From Chloroflexota bacterium (lineage in GTDB: Bacteria; Chloroflexota; Anaerolineae; Aggregatilineales; Phototrophicaceae): a stretch of DNA of 41,124 nucleotides. Under the pieces are notes generated by a model that saw only the letters and a program-made list of their open reading frames with translations, did not search any database and was not told the DNA's origin. The stretch is from positions 1-41,124 of the forward strand of contig WTGJ01000026.1 in assembly GCA_011523615.1 (NCBI GenBank). The letters are read 5' to 3'. Shown here one piece after another: positions 28,051 through 35,684 of this stretch. Positions within the stretch are counted from its first letter, which is position 1, and each line of letters starts with the position of its first letter. The position numbers and the translations under genes were made by a program.

Positions 28051-28620
28051 ATGATGAACTTGCCAAATACTGAACCGCAACATGACCGCGAAACACTGAA
28101 CGCGCTGCAAGATTCACTGTTGAAATTGGCGGTAGAGCTATTCGGGCCTCGCGATCTGAGCTTCTTGATTCTGCCGCCACAATTTACCCCGGATGGGCCG
28201 CAAACTCGGTTCACGGAACCGCCGGTCGGCGTCTATGTAGAATTGAGCGATAACGCTCGCGTCTGGTGGCGGGCGGCCGTTTATGAGTTGGCACACGAAA
28301 GTATCCACCTGCTTGATCCGGTCACTCGCGGCAACGCCAACTATCTAGAAGAGGGTGTTGCGGTATTTTTCTCCAAGATCGCTGAGGCACTCTACGGATT
28401 CCCCGCTCAGCCGACTAAACCATGGTCATACGAGTATGCCATTAAGCTGGTCAACGGCTTGCCGGGTGGAGTACTTCATGCGGCCAGGCACATCCGCCAA
28501 ACATTGGGAAAATTCAGCGCGGTTACACCGGAAGGACTGATGCTGATCTTCGACAAAGTAGACACTCAGTTGGCATACGACTTGACAGAGAAATTTGACC
28601 GCAGCCTTCAGCCCGAATGA
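28051..28620 (+). CDS. Putative zinc metallopeptidase-like protein (HESIH motif)
   Basis: 189 residues. YELAHESIHLL carries an HExxH motif (H82, E83, H86), and YLEEGVAVFF places a glutamate 14-15 residues after the second histidine (E100/E101), as in gluzincins. The protein is short and has no signal peptide, so it would act in the cytoplasm. It lies 40 bp downstream of the coiled-coil gene, same strand. HExxH proteins of this size on mobile elements include ImmA/IrrE-type regulators, which cleave repressors, but sequence around the motif is not close enough to assign that family. Substrate unknown. Confidence 0.65.
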   Translation: MMNLPNTEPQHDRETLNALQDSLLKLAVELFGPRDLSFLILPPQFTPDGPQTRFTEPPVGVYVELSDNARVWWRAAVYELAHESIHLLDPVTRGNANYLEEGVAVFFSKIAEALYGFPAQPTKPWSYEYAIKLVNGLPGGVLHAARHIRQTLGKFSAVTPEGLMLIFDKVDTQLAYDLTEKFDRSLQPE

Positions 28621-29078
28621 TCCGTGGCGGGATATAAGTGAACTGAGAGTCGCTATCCGACGGATCGAGAATCCTGACTGTCGGGCGGCTTTCAGCCAGA
28701 GTGACCGGCTCCTGCTGGTCTCAGTTGCGCTCCGAGTCGCTCTCGGCTAGTTCTGTCAAACACGCCCGGAAGGCATCGCAATTCTTAGTGATCGAGTACA
28801 GATGATGCTGGAGCGTATGCCAGCTACATCAAGGTCTTGAAAATGGCGCTTTCAAACGATCGACAAGCGCCTGCCAGCCTCTCCGATAGTCCAAAAGCCG
28901 GTCTATGTTGAGTATGGTAGAGATCATGTCAAACGTGAGTCCGTCGAAACAGACGCTCCCAAGCGCGGCTTGCTTGCGGCAATCCGGAGATTCCTCTTGG
29001 GGTAATCAGTTGCTGATTTTTTTTGATTGTTGCAAGCGAAGGCGTCATCACGCAAATTGCGACGCCTACAATAGCCTG
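28621..29078. other. 458-bp convergent intergenic region
   Basis: It lies between the HESIH gene (+) and the TPR gene (-). On the minus strand 29005-28829 there is an unbroken protein-like stretch (listed separately). An A/T homopolymer run (T8 near 29020-29027) lies just outside it. No terminator or RNA gene is clear. Confidence 0.35.
28829..29005 (-). pseudogene. 58-codon unrecognised gene fragment
   Basis: Open from just after a TGA to TGA 28831-28829, with segments GSVCFDGLTFDMISTILNID and YRRGWQALVDRLKAPF that read like the C-terminus of a folded protein. There is no good start codon; ATG at codon 27 lacks a ribosome site. The homopolymer upstream could mark a frameshift. Family not recognised. 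Confidence 0.25.
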
Positions 29079-30653
29079 TTAAAAAGGAAAACCAATGGCA
29101 GATACGAAACCATGTGGGTTATTTCGCGCGTAATTCCGCACGTCTTCTTCGACAAACTGTACCAAATACATCGTTGCTGCTCTTGCAATTTGTGTAGCGT
29201 GAAGTGCATTCGCTCGAAACTCTGCGATCGGTTTGCGAGGAATATCAGCATTGGGCTGAAAGTCGGCCTGTTCATCGTGCAGAATCAGAAAGCGATGCGT
29301 AACCTTATGTCGATTCTCCATGACGGATTTCCAGTCTCCCTGAGAGTATAGGTCCCGAGCCAAGGTAAAGAGAGCAAACAGATGTGAGTTTTCATATCCC
29401 ATGAAGGCACATGGCAGTATTCCACTAGTCAGACCGTTTTCCCATAATCTCAGAAAAGAGACAACGTTCTCCTTGACTTTGTAGCTGGGATTCGCCTCAA
29501 GATTACAGTAGTCGAAGAGAAAAAAAGCGACCTTATCAAGCACTGCAACGGCTTGCTTGAGTGCTGCCTTAAGAAGCTGCATGTAGGCGCTATAATTGGC
29601 GTGGTCGTACGTCTTGTAGAATTCCACCCCCACTGCTACTGCGTCTATCGCCGACGATAGAGATTGAGACTGAAACAGAAAATACCTCCCCAAAACGTAT
29701 TCATTCTTAATATCGTTTAAAAATGAAATGTAACGAATCAGCTTTTCTTGATTCGGCAAATCTGCGGGAATGCCAGAAAAAAAGAAGGGATCACCAACAT
29801 AGGGATTGGCAATTGATGCGATGGCGCTGTAAGGACTCAACCAGAGATCATTCTCGGCTATGAATTGAAAGAGCTCGTTCTGGACAGCGTCAGCAGGCTT
29901 AAGTCCTTCGGTACTCTTCTGAGAAACAAGTGGCGAGGATTCATTTGCGGTGGCAAGTACCTTGACACCTTTCAGGTAACCGTCGCGAGCCTCCTGCGTC
30001 AAGCCGCCATGGTGAATGGCTTGACGCAGGAGGCGCTCAGCTTCTGAATATAGTGCAGATCTGTAATGCGGCATTTTATCGCCCATAAGGCAAACGGCTC
30101 TACTTTTTTGCGCTAATGCCCATGACAAATCCGGCTTTATCTCAAGTGCACGATTGTAAGCGCTTACGGATTCAAAAACTCGACCGGCATCAATCAACAG
30201 GTTTCCGTAATTTGTCCAAGATGCAGACGCCCAATAGTCTTCGGAGTTGCTTTCGTTTATCTGTTTAGTAGCAAGCCGAAAATAATGTCGGGCCAGTCGG
30301 AGGTCTTCTATATCTTGATAACGTATAGCCTCGGCGGTTTTCAGCCTTAGCAGCGACTGGTGAGAAGTGCCAAGACAGAAATATACGTCGCCCGATTCCA
30401 GCGCATCAATTTCACTAATGCATTCGTTGAGGTGTTTAATGGCGCGTTGGATAAGCTCCTGGTCCTTGATTCCGGCTCCCAGATCGTTCAACTGACGCGA
30501 GACTTCCAGGAGTTGGAGGGCCTTATGTGCTTCGTCTACTGAATTGACAGCTTCGTCTTCCAATTTTAGAAGCAAATCTTTTGCGGAACCCAGCTTGCTT
30601 TCTTGCATCAGCTGCGATACTCGCTGCAGGCGCTTGTTGAATTCTTCGCTCAT
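29079..30653 (-). CDS. TPR-containing protein of unknown function
   Basis: 524 residues from ATG 30653, which has GGGGAC 6-7 nt upstream. An in-frame TTG at 30728 is rejected because it touches the -10 element. A helical N-terminus (MSEEFNKRLQRVSQLMQESK) is followed by tetratricopeptide-type helices around 140-225 (NYGNLLIDAGRVFESVSAYN, ALEIKPDLSWALAQKSRAV). The C-terminal ~250 residues are a helical domain of unknown family (FYKTYDHANYSAYMQLLKAA, HKVTHRFLILHDEQADFQ). Some single-protein defence and signalling proteins look like this, but no effector motif is visible. It is divergent from the small protein gene at 31001. Confidence 0.75.
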   Translation of the reverse strand: MSEEFNKRLQRVSQLMQESKLGSAKDLLLKLEDEAVNSVDEAHKALQLLEVSRQLNDLGAGIKDQELIQRAIKHLNECISEIDALESGDVYFCLGTSHQSLLRLKTAEAIRYQDIEDLRLARHYFRLATKQINESNSEDYWASASWTNYGNLLIDAGRVFESVSAYNRALEIKPDLSWALAQKSRAVCLMGDKMPHYRSALYSEAERLLRQAIHHGGLTQEARDGYLKGVKVLATANESSPLVSQKSTEGLKPADAVQNELFQFIAENDLWLSPYSAIASIANPYVGDPFFFSGIPADLPNQEKLIRYISFLNDIKNEYVLGRYFLFQSQSLSSAIDAVAVGVEFYKTYDHANYSAYMQLLKAALKQAVAVLDKVAFFLFDYCNLEANPSYKVKENVVSFLRLWENGLTSGILPCAFMGYENSHLFALFTLARDLYSQGDWKSVMENRHKVTHRFLILHDEQADFQPNADIPRKPIAEFRANALHATQIARAATMYLVQFVEEDVRNYARNNPHGFVSAIGFPF

Positions 30654-30728
30654 GTCTGTCCCCACTGAGCCGCAATTAGCAACGAAATCGTCACAATACT
30701 CATTGCAACATTCGCATTTAAGTAGCAA

Positions 30729-30734
30729 ATTATA
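30729..30734 (-). promoter_or_regulatory. -10 element of the TPR gene promoter
   Basis: A perfect TATAAT on the minus strand, about 76 nt before ATG 30653. The -35 is poorly matched. Its position excludes the upstream TTG at 30728 as the start codon. Confidence 0.45.
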
Positions 30735-30839
30735 TTGGTATCAAGTGTAAGCAAAAAGGCGGCCCGCGCGGACTTGCAGGCGGCGCGTATCTAGTGAGAC
30801 GTTGGCGCGGGCATCGCGATAATCGCGGTGTTGCAATGA

Positions 30840-30990
30840 TATAAAGCTAAAAGGTTCGCCGTATACGTCGCGAACCTTCTAGAGACGTTGATCATGTCAT
30901 CGAGACGTGATTCTGTCGTCTTCCCCTAACCCCGTCTATTCAGAGCGGTCTAGGGGTCAGTGTCGGACCTGCCGACACCCATTTACAAGC
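30840..30990 (+). promoter_or_regulatory. Hairpin-rich leader upstream of the 168-residue protein gene
   Basis: This part of the 347-bp gap holds AAGGTTCGC (30851-30859) pairing perfectly with GCGAACCTT (30870-30878) around a CGTATACG loop. It also has CCCCTA/TAGGGG flanking 30923-30956, and GTGTCGG (30960-30966) pairing with CCGACAC (30972-30978), 22 nt before the ATG. Together they suggest a structured 5' leader or small RNA. No ribosome-binding site is evident before ATG 31001. Confidence 0.4.
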
Positions 30991-31000
30991 CTATCACATA

Positions 31001-31507
31001 ATGAAAGCGATTGTCAACATGACTACAGGCCGACGCGCGGCATCCAACTATTTTCCCAAGACTTGCCGTGAAATATATGAACGGCATTGGCGAGATCAAA
31101 TCGACAGACTGCTGCAGAATCCCAATGACCACCCAGCGGCTCTGCTGGGCATGGTGGCGTGCATGGAACTGGCATTTCTGTGCAAGAGAGGACTGGCACT
31201 TAACCCTAAGAAACGCAGTTGGCGTCCTCGGCCACAGCAAATAATCGAGGAATTCTTTCCCAAGAAGCAATTTCCAGGCTCTTCAAGACTGGGCGACCTG
31301 TTCGCGAATGGGCTAAAGCACAATTCCTTCATTCGAAAAGGAGTCGGTCTGCTGGATACCTTGAATGGACAGCCAATACCCGAGCCGATTGAGCGCGAAG
31401 ATAAGATAGTGTGGGTGGCGCCTACGGCCTTTTGGAATCATCTAAAGCCACAAATCGAGGCCATCTATGCAAAGCACAGCTGTCGATACGACACGTTCAA
31501 GCAATGA
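31001..31507 (+). CDS. Small unknown protein, paralogue of the ATPase partner at 22653
   Basis: 168 residues (or 162 from the second ATG at codon 7). Shared segments with the 206-residue protein at 22653-23273 are HPAALLGMVACMELAF (~44-59), NGLKHNSFIRKGVGLLDTL (~105-123) and WVAPTAFWNHLKPQIEAIY (~138-156). The middle section is shorter. Helical, no signal peptide, no catalytic motif recognised. It is divergent from the TPR gene and 171 bp upstream of the exonuclease gene. The repeated occurrence near different large proteins suggests a reusable accessory domain. Confidence 0.75.
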   Translation: MKAIVNMTTGRRAASNYFPKTCREIYERHWRDQIDRLLQNPNDHPAALLGMVACMELAFLCKRGLALNPKKRSWRPRPQQIIEEFFPKKQFPGSSRLGDLFANGLKHNSFIRKGVGLLDTLNGQPIPEPIEREDKIVWVAPTAFWNHLKPQIEAIYAKHSCRYDTFKQ

Positions 31508-31678
31508 TAGGGATTCGCACCAGAAACTCCTGCGGGAAGCTGTCGCCATGCAATAGTGGCACGCTGACCTATGGCAACATTACTACTTCAGGCTGATCAA
31601 AGTCTTTCTTGCCCAACTTCACACAGATAAATCCCAGGCTGAAGCATCCAGCGCGAAAGCATAGCGAGGAGCAGGCAG

Positions 31679-32608
31679 ATGCCAATCGATGTGAAGGTCA
31701 TCAAGGTCAAGCGGTCGGAAAACCGCTATGGCAAGCCGATGTGGATTCTAAACACAGCTGGCGGAGACAGCATTTACGTTTTCGATAACATGCTGGAGGG
31801 GCCGCCCTGGGACAAATCCAGGTATCGCGTCTTATTCGAGAAGATGGAGAGCGAGCAGGCGGACCGCTGGCAGACTTTCCCGATTCTGGCCACCGCCACC
31901 GAGAAGGGCAAATACCTGACCATCATTTCCTTGCAGGCGCCGGCGCCGGATGCCAGGCCGGACAGAGCGCCGGCACTGGAGAATCTGTGGAAAGTATACG
32001 GCCCGCGCTGGTGGAGCGCGCTGCATGCGCTCGGCGCCGAGGACAGCATCGTCTTCGATACCGAGACCACCGGTGTGAACCCGGACCTGGATGAGGCGGT
32101 GTCCATCGCGGTGCGCAGCTACGCATCGCCGTCCGGCGCGCCGGTCAAGTATCACAGCCTGATCGCGCCGCGTTTTCCGGAAAAGCTGCTTGAGCGGAAT
32201 GCGAAGGGGGAGTGCGCCCACGACATCCATGGCATCCACCCGGCCGATCTGGCGGGTCAGCCGCCCTTTCCGATCGTGCACAAGGCGCTGTGGGAGATCA
32301 TGTGGGAGAAGAACTGGGTGTGCTGGAACACCGACTTCGATGTGGCGCTGCTGGACAGCCTCTGCCTTCGTCACCGCCTGCCGCTGATCCCACGCCAGCG
32401 GGTGGTGTGCGCGATGAGGCTGCTTTCGCCGCTGGCCGGCAAGTGGGACGCGGGCCGCAGCGCCTACCGCAAGGCGAAGCTGGAGGAGATGGCGCAGGCG
32501 ATGGGCATGGCCTTTCCCGATGCTCACGATGCGGCGGCCGATGTCAAAATGACGATTGCGGTGCTGCGCTGGGCCTACGCCGAGGCGCATAAGCGGGCGC
32601 GCGCCTGA
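31679..32608 (+). CDS. DEDDh-type 3'-5' exonuclease domain protein
   Basis: 309 residues; GAGGAG lies 7 nt before ATG 31679. An N-terminal ~105-residue domain (IKVKRSENRYGKPMWILNTA), possibly a nucleic-acid-binding beta fold, precedes a DnaQ-like exonuclease domain. Exo I is IVFDTETTG (D127, E129), Exo II is WNTDFDVALLD (D219/D221) and Exo III is AHDAAADV (H283, D288), so all metal-binding residues of the DEDDh class are present. It probably trims DNA or RNA 3' ends; elements of this kind use such proteins in replication or repair. It sits directly upstream of the candidate origin at 32.7 kb. Confidence 0.88.
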   Translation: MPIDVKVIKVKRSENRYGKPMWILNTAGGDSIYVFDNMLEGPPWDKSRYRVLFEKMESEQADRWQTFPILATATEKGKYLTIISLQAPAPDARPDRAPALENLWKVYGPRWWSALHALGAEDSIVFDTETTGVNPDLDEAVSIAVRSYASPSGAPVKYHSLIAPRFPEKLLERNAKGECAHDIHGIHPADLAGQPPFPIVHKALWEIMWEKNWVCWNTDFDVALLDSLCLRHRLPLIPRQRVVCAMRLLSPLAGKWDAGRSAYRKAKLEEMAQAMGMAFPDAHDAAADVKMTIAVLRWAYAEAHKRARA

Positions 32609-32684
32609 TGGGCTGTCAACCAGGGCCTCCAGCGCCGGATTCCCAGCACTGGCGCGGCTTTCAGGGGGTCAGACGTGATTTAGT

Positions 32685-32765
32685 CAGTTTTCCACAAAAT
32701 AATTTGTCCAGTTTTCCACAAAATTTTGACGCGAAGGTCAATATCTTTAGATATATATAAATGAA
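32685..32765. other. Candidate replication origin: DnaA-box-like 24-bp repeats plus AT-rich stretch
   Basis: TTTTCCACA occurs at 32688-32696 and 32712-32720 within CAGTTTTCCACAAAAT repeated at a 24-bp period. The sequence is a one-base variant of the DnaA box TTATCCACA. A TTGAC-GCGAAG-GTCAA inverted repeat and a run ATATCTTTAGATATATATAA follow, resembling a DNA-unwinding element. A weaker third repeat lies near 32826. Next to an exonuclease and in an element with a primase and ParA, an origin is plausible but untested. Confidence 0.45.
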
Positions 32766-32782
32766 GAGGGGCGCAGCCCCTC
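32766..32782 (-). terminator. Perfect hairpin with T-rich tail on the minus strand
   Basis: GAGGGGC-GCA-GCCCCTC; on the minus strand it is followed by TTCATTTATATATATC. It would stop any read-through from the small-gene operon before the origin-like repeats. Confidence 0.5.
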
Positions 32783-33138
32783 AACCAATCCCCCCGCCCG
32801 TTTTTCTTTTGCGGTTCGCTTGGTGTCAGTGTCCACAAGGCTTTCCAATCCGCCCGAAGGCAGCAGCAGGCCCGACGCGACGCTCCCCCCTTGACCATGT
32901 CGCGACCCCCCTCAGTTTTACACATGCCTCTCCATAGCAGACAAAAAACGCGCAGATCCTTTCACCCTGGCTGGGGTATGGAGGAGCGTTTCCGTATCGT
33001 CGAGCGATTCCGACGACACTTTTGCGGGATGCCGGCATATCCGCGTATGGCGATATCCCGATCCAGGGCGCGCTGATCCCATGTAAGTTTCGGACAAATC
33101 CGGCTGGGTGCGACGCAAGGCGAGCGGGCGGCCGACGC

Positions 33139-33174
33139 AAAAAAGGGCGCAGCTGCCAGGTGGCAGCCACGCCC
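33139..33174 (-). terminator. Intrinsic terminator of the small-gene operon
   Basis: On the minus strand GGGCG-TG-GCTGCC, loop ACCT, GGCAGC-TG-CGCCC is followed by TTTTTT. It lies 7 nt past the stop of the last gene. The tail TTTTTTGCGTCGG is repeated at the terminator at 38036. Confidence 0.85.
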
Positions 33175-33180
33175 TGTATC

Positions 33181-33537
33181 CTAGGCCAGCTCTAGCTCGA
33201 GCTGGCGCATCTCAACCGGCGGCGCCCATGCGCGGATTGCCATCGGCTTCTGCTTCAGCATCATGCTCTCCGGTAGCTTGTGCAAGAGGAACAGCACAAT
33301 CGTCTGACGCGAGAAGCAGTCCGGCTCGTGCTGCAGGAAGTCCGCGACATAGCCGTGCCGCTTGTAATTCCGCGTCAGTGCCCCTCGTATGTTCGCCGCT
33401 GTCAGCTTCACGCCAACTGGCGTGACCGCTGCCCACACGCCGGCGTCATAGGCCCAATGGTTCACCCAGAATTCGCTATCGCCGATGCCAAGACGCGCGA
33501 TCTTGAGCTTGCGGCACAATGGCAATAGGTACGCCAT
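33181..33537 (-). CDS. Small unknown protein, last gene of the small-gene operon
   Basis: 118 residues from ATG 33537, preceded by GAGGAGAGAAGAATC. Text such as FWVNHWAYDAGVWAAVTPVG and NYKRHGYVADFLQHEPDCFS has good globular composition rich in aromatics, but no known motif. An intrinsic terminator follows 7 nt after the stop. Family not recognised. Confidence 0.65.
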   Translation of the reverse strand: MAYLLPLCRKLKIARLGIGDSEFWVNHWAYDAGVWAAVTPVGVKLTAANIRGALTRNYKRHGYVADFLQHEPDCFSRQTIVLFLLHKLPESMMLKQKPMAIRAWAPPVEMRQLELELA

Positions 33538-33740
33538 GATTCTTCTCTCCTCTCCTCTGCTGTGCGCTGCTGCTGCTCGCCAGCTGCGCTGGCTGCAGCA
33601 TGACGCGCTCTGCTGATGTTCAGTTGTGGGACTCCCTGCGTGTGGAAGTCCCATGCGAAATAGGTCAGAACGAGCGCAATAGAAAAGACCGCCCGTAGGC
33701 GGCCCTTCCACTGCTCGGAAAATCGCAGGGGAAATTTCAA
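33462..33740 (-). CDS. Possible small membrane protein overlapping its neighbours (tentative)
   Basis: A 92-residue frame that could start at TTG 33740, overlapping the stop of the upstream gene (TTGA). It contains one hydrophobic segment (LRAVFSIALVLTYFAW) followed by a charged tail that overlaps the next gene by 76 bp in another frame. Junction geometry and the transmembrane segment favour it; the non-ATG start and long overlap argue against it. Confidence 0.3.
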   Translation of the reverse strand: MKFPLRFSEQWKGRLRAVFSIALVLTYFAWDFHTQGVPQLNISRARHAAASAAGEQQQRTAEERREESWRTYCHCAASSRSRVLASAIANSG

Positions 33741-34285
33741 TACAAGTCCTCCACTGGATTCTGTTTCTGCCAGTCGTTGAACTTCTTTACTTCTTCCTCT
33801 GCCTGGCCGAGCATCTGCGCCCAAGTCAGCTCGTCGGCGCCGATATAGACGCATTCGCTCAACTTGATCGTGCGCTCGGAATTGGGAACCTCTGGGTGGT
33901 AGCAGGTGAACTCCAACTCCTCTGGGTCCTCCCCCAAAGTAAGGCACTCGAAAAGCGCCTCCATCACCTCATGCGCCGGGACATGGTAATCATCCGCATA
34001 AGGGTCTTCGCCCGCGTCTAGCGCCTGCTGAACGCGGACCCGCTCGCGGGCGGTGGCCATCAAATCGGATATCCGATTCGGGCCCGTCATCTTCCCGTCT
34101 TCCGCCTGGCGGATCGTGACCATCGTTCCGGCCCGCGTCTTCACCAAAGCATCGTAGGGGTTCTCCCGCGCCTCGATCGCGGCGCAGATCGCATCGTGCG
34201 CGTCGACCGGTAGAACCTGCTGCGCCAGTTTCTCGTTCTTCGATTCAACTGGCTTCTCTTCGCCGAATAAGCCGAATTGCTTCAT
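33737..34285 (-). CDS. Unknown acidic protein of the small-gene operon
   Basis: 182 residues from ATG 34285 with AAGGAG 9 nt upstream. Features are KQFGLFGEEKPVESKNEKLA at the start, a middle helix MATARERVRVQQALDAGEDP, and YHPEVPNSERTIKLSECVYI near 140. It is acidic, with no membrane segment and no recognised domain. The previous gene's stop lies 1 nt before its ATG, so it is translated as part of the chain. Function unknown. Confidence 0.7.
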   Translation of the reverse strand: MKQFGLFGEEKPVESKNEKLAQQVLPVDAHDAICAAIEARENPYDALVKTRAGTMVTIRQAEDGKMTGPNRISDLMATARERVRVQQALDAGEDPYADDYHVPAHEVMEALFECLTLGEDPEELEFTCYHPEVPNSERTIKLSECVYIGADELTWAQMLGQAEEEVKKFNDWQKQNPVEDLY

Positions 34286-34286
34286 C

Positions 34287-34379
34287 TCAACCCGCTCCTT
34301 GAACAAAGGCGCGAATCTGCGCCTCGTAGATGCAGCCGTGCAGCGCCATGGCCAGCAGCATCGTCAGGATGAAGGTCAT
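34287..34379 (-). CDS. 30-residue putative lipoprotein or membrane peptide
   Basis: ATG 34379 overlaps the stop of the upstream gene (ATGA). The peptide MTFILTMLLAMALHGC... has a hydrophobic core ending in L-H-G-C, which fits a lipobox, then a short polar tail. Tiny lipoproteins of this sort occur in phage lysis cassettes (Rz1-like) and as toxins, but nothing else here identifies lysis genes. Confidence 0.45.
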   Translation of the reverse strand: MTFILTMLLAMALHGCIYEAQIRAFVQGAG

Positions 34380-34720
34380 GCATCCACAACAGGCAAGATC
34401 ATCGGCTCGCTTGGCGTCGAAACCGTCTGGCTGGCGATATCGCCGTTCGCTGGGTCGGGCTGGTCGGGCGTAAGGCATGGCTCAATCTCCTTCATGTCTG
34501 CGCAAGGCGCGGTGATAATCAGTCTGGGGTAATGCAGCGGCTTCGGCGGCTCATCAAAAGCGCCATCTCGATACAGCTTCCACGCCCCTCGCTGACGGCG
34601 AAGGGCAGTGGAAAGCGGGCTGCGGCGGCCGGAGGGCCAAAGGCTCTCCAACCGCTCGATACCATCGGACAAGGCAACGATGTAGGCTTCAATCTCGTGG
34701 GTTGGCAGGCGCGCGCTCAT
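34376..34720 (-). CDS. Unknown protein with WKLYR motif
   Basis: 114 residues from ATG 34720, which overlaps the preceding stop (ATGA); a longer frame upstream overlaps the neighbour and is not used. It contains HEIEAYIVALSDGIERLESL and AWKLYRDGAFDEPPKPLHYP. The second motif also occurs in the protein at 35880-36224 (RWKLYRVGDFAPPAPDLP), suggesting a shared fold or duplication within the operon. No family recognised. Confidence 0.6.
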   Translation of the reverse strand: MSARLPTHEIEAYIVALSDGIERLESLWPSGRRSPLSTALRRQRGAWKLYRDGAFDEPPKPLHYPRLIITAPCADMKEIEPCLTPDQPDPANGDIASQTVSTPSEPMILPVVDA

Positions 34721-35166
34721 GGCCGTGCCTGCGGATTGACGAAGCAAGCCGGGCAGTCCGCCCAATACTTCGATTCCTTCAGCATGGCAATCGGCTCGCC
34801 GCAATAGTCGCAGCGCTTCCCATACCATGGCCAAAGCGCCGGCGTCCGCTCGTATTGCTCAATGTCGGCGAGAATCCCTTGCAGGCTCACCGCGCGGTAG
34901 GTACTCTCGAAACCGAGTAGCTCTTGCGCCTTCCAGTTGTCGGGCGTGTCGATCAGTTCTCCGTCTGCATCGAAGAACTCAACGCCCAGGCTGTGGAGCC
35001 GCAAGCTCAACTCAACGTCGTAGTGGAGAGTGCTGTGCAGGATGTCATCCCGCGTCGCGCTCTCCACGCTGCCCGGATAGCCCACGAAAGCCATCAGGTA
35101 GGTCTCGACCACCAGATGATCGCTGTGGTCAAGCAGCCGGTGGATCAGATTGCCCAGGGGCGTCAT
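34717..35166 (-). CDS. Unknown protein with C-terminal zinc ribbon
   Basis: 149 residues. A helical/mixed domain (HRLLDHSDHLVVETYLMAF, LRLHSLGVEFFDADGELIDT) ends in a zinc-ribbon-like pair CDYC (~119-122) and CPAC (~138-141). It may bind nucleic acid or only be stabilised by zinc. Its stop overlaps the next start by ATGA; its ATG lies inside the end of the upstream gene. GACGGAAG precedes the start. Family not recognised. Confidence 0.65.
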   Translation of the reverse strand: MTPLGNLIHRLLDHSDHLVVETYLMAFVGYPGSVESATRDDILHSTLHYDVELSLRLHSLGVEFFDADGELIDTPDNWKAQELLGFESTYRAVSLQGILADIEQYERTPALWPWYGKRCDYCGEPIAMLKESKYWADCPACFVNPQARP

Positions 35167-35479
35167 CTTCCGTCCGTTCTGGCGGGCGATCCCGCCGTGT
35201 CATCTCGAAGTGGGCTTGGCGCTGCTGGCGCAGGCGAATGTGGAGCAAAGCGCAGGTCCAGAGGTGGCGGCGCGCTTGCTTGTGCTGGGGGCGGACGTGA
35301 CGCAAAATCGCGAAGGTCGTGTGCGCCTCGCGGTACAGCTGCGTCACTTTGCTAAAGGCGGCTTCCAGATCCATCTCGCCACGCATGCGCTGCTCGTAAG
35401 CTTCCCAGCAGGCATCGGCGTAACGCGCGATCTGGTCCAATATCGGCTTCAAACCGGGGTGAAGATGTTGGTTATTCAA
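35129..35479 (-). CDS. Unknown basic protein of the small-gene operon
   Basis: 116 residues from TTG 35479, chosen because AAGGAGG lies 6 nt upstream and the TTG overlaps the TAA of the previous gene; upstream in-frame codons run through that gene. Helical (GLKPILDQIARYADACWEAY, LEAAFSKVTQLYREAHTTFA), with an Arg/His/Gln-rich second half. It overlaps the next gene by 38 bp. Family not recognised. Confidence 0.55.
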   Translation of the reverse strand: MNNQHLHPGLKPILDQIARYADACWEAYEQRMRGEMDLEAAFSKVTQLYREAHTTFAILRHVRPQHKQARRHLWTCALLHIRLRQQRQAHFEMTRRDRPPERTEDDAPGQSDPPAA

Positions 35480-35684
35480 GACTGGCCTCCTTCTTGCGGA
35501 TGGTCGCGTCCAGCGCGTCAATCCATTCGGCGATCTCGCACAATTGCGAGTTCAAATCGGCAATGTGGTCGTCATGCTCGTCTTCCAACTGGTCGCCCAA
35601 GCCGAGCATCTCGTCCAGTTCGGCATGCAGCGTCTCCCAATTCCGCTGCAGCGTCTCGCGCATCTCGCGCAGTTCTGTCAACAT
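35472..35684 (-). CDS. 70-residue coiled-coil protein
   Basis: AGGAGG precedes ATG 35684, which overlaps the stop of the upstream gene (TGATG). The whole product is a charged amphipathic helix (LREMRETLQRNWETLHAELD, HIADLNSQLCEIAEWIDALD), most likely a dimeric coiled coil. It could be a small structural or adaptor protein. No family recognised. Confidence 0.6.
   Translation of the reverse strand: MLTELREMRETLQRNWETLHAELDEMLGLGDQLEDEHDDHIADLNSQLCEIAEWIDALDATIRKKEASLE

Larger units (their letters stand above)
32609..33180. other. 572-bp non-coding region with candidate origin and two terminators
   Basis: No credible gene. The left part has DnaA-box-like repeats and an AT-rich stretch (32685-32765), then a perfect hairpin (32766-32782). 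The middle (32783-33130) has no feature I can support apart from a distant third repeat near 32826 (TCAGTGTCCACAAGG). The right end is the terminator of the small-gene operon (33139-33174). Confidence 0.5.

Noticed and set aside
30851..30878. AAGGTTCGC...GCGAACCTT hairpin as part of a tRNA
   Set aside because: No cloverleaf, acceptor stem or CCA context can be built around it.
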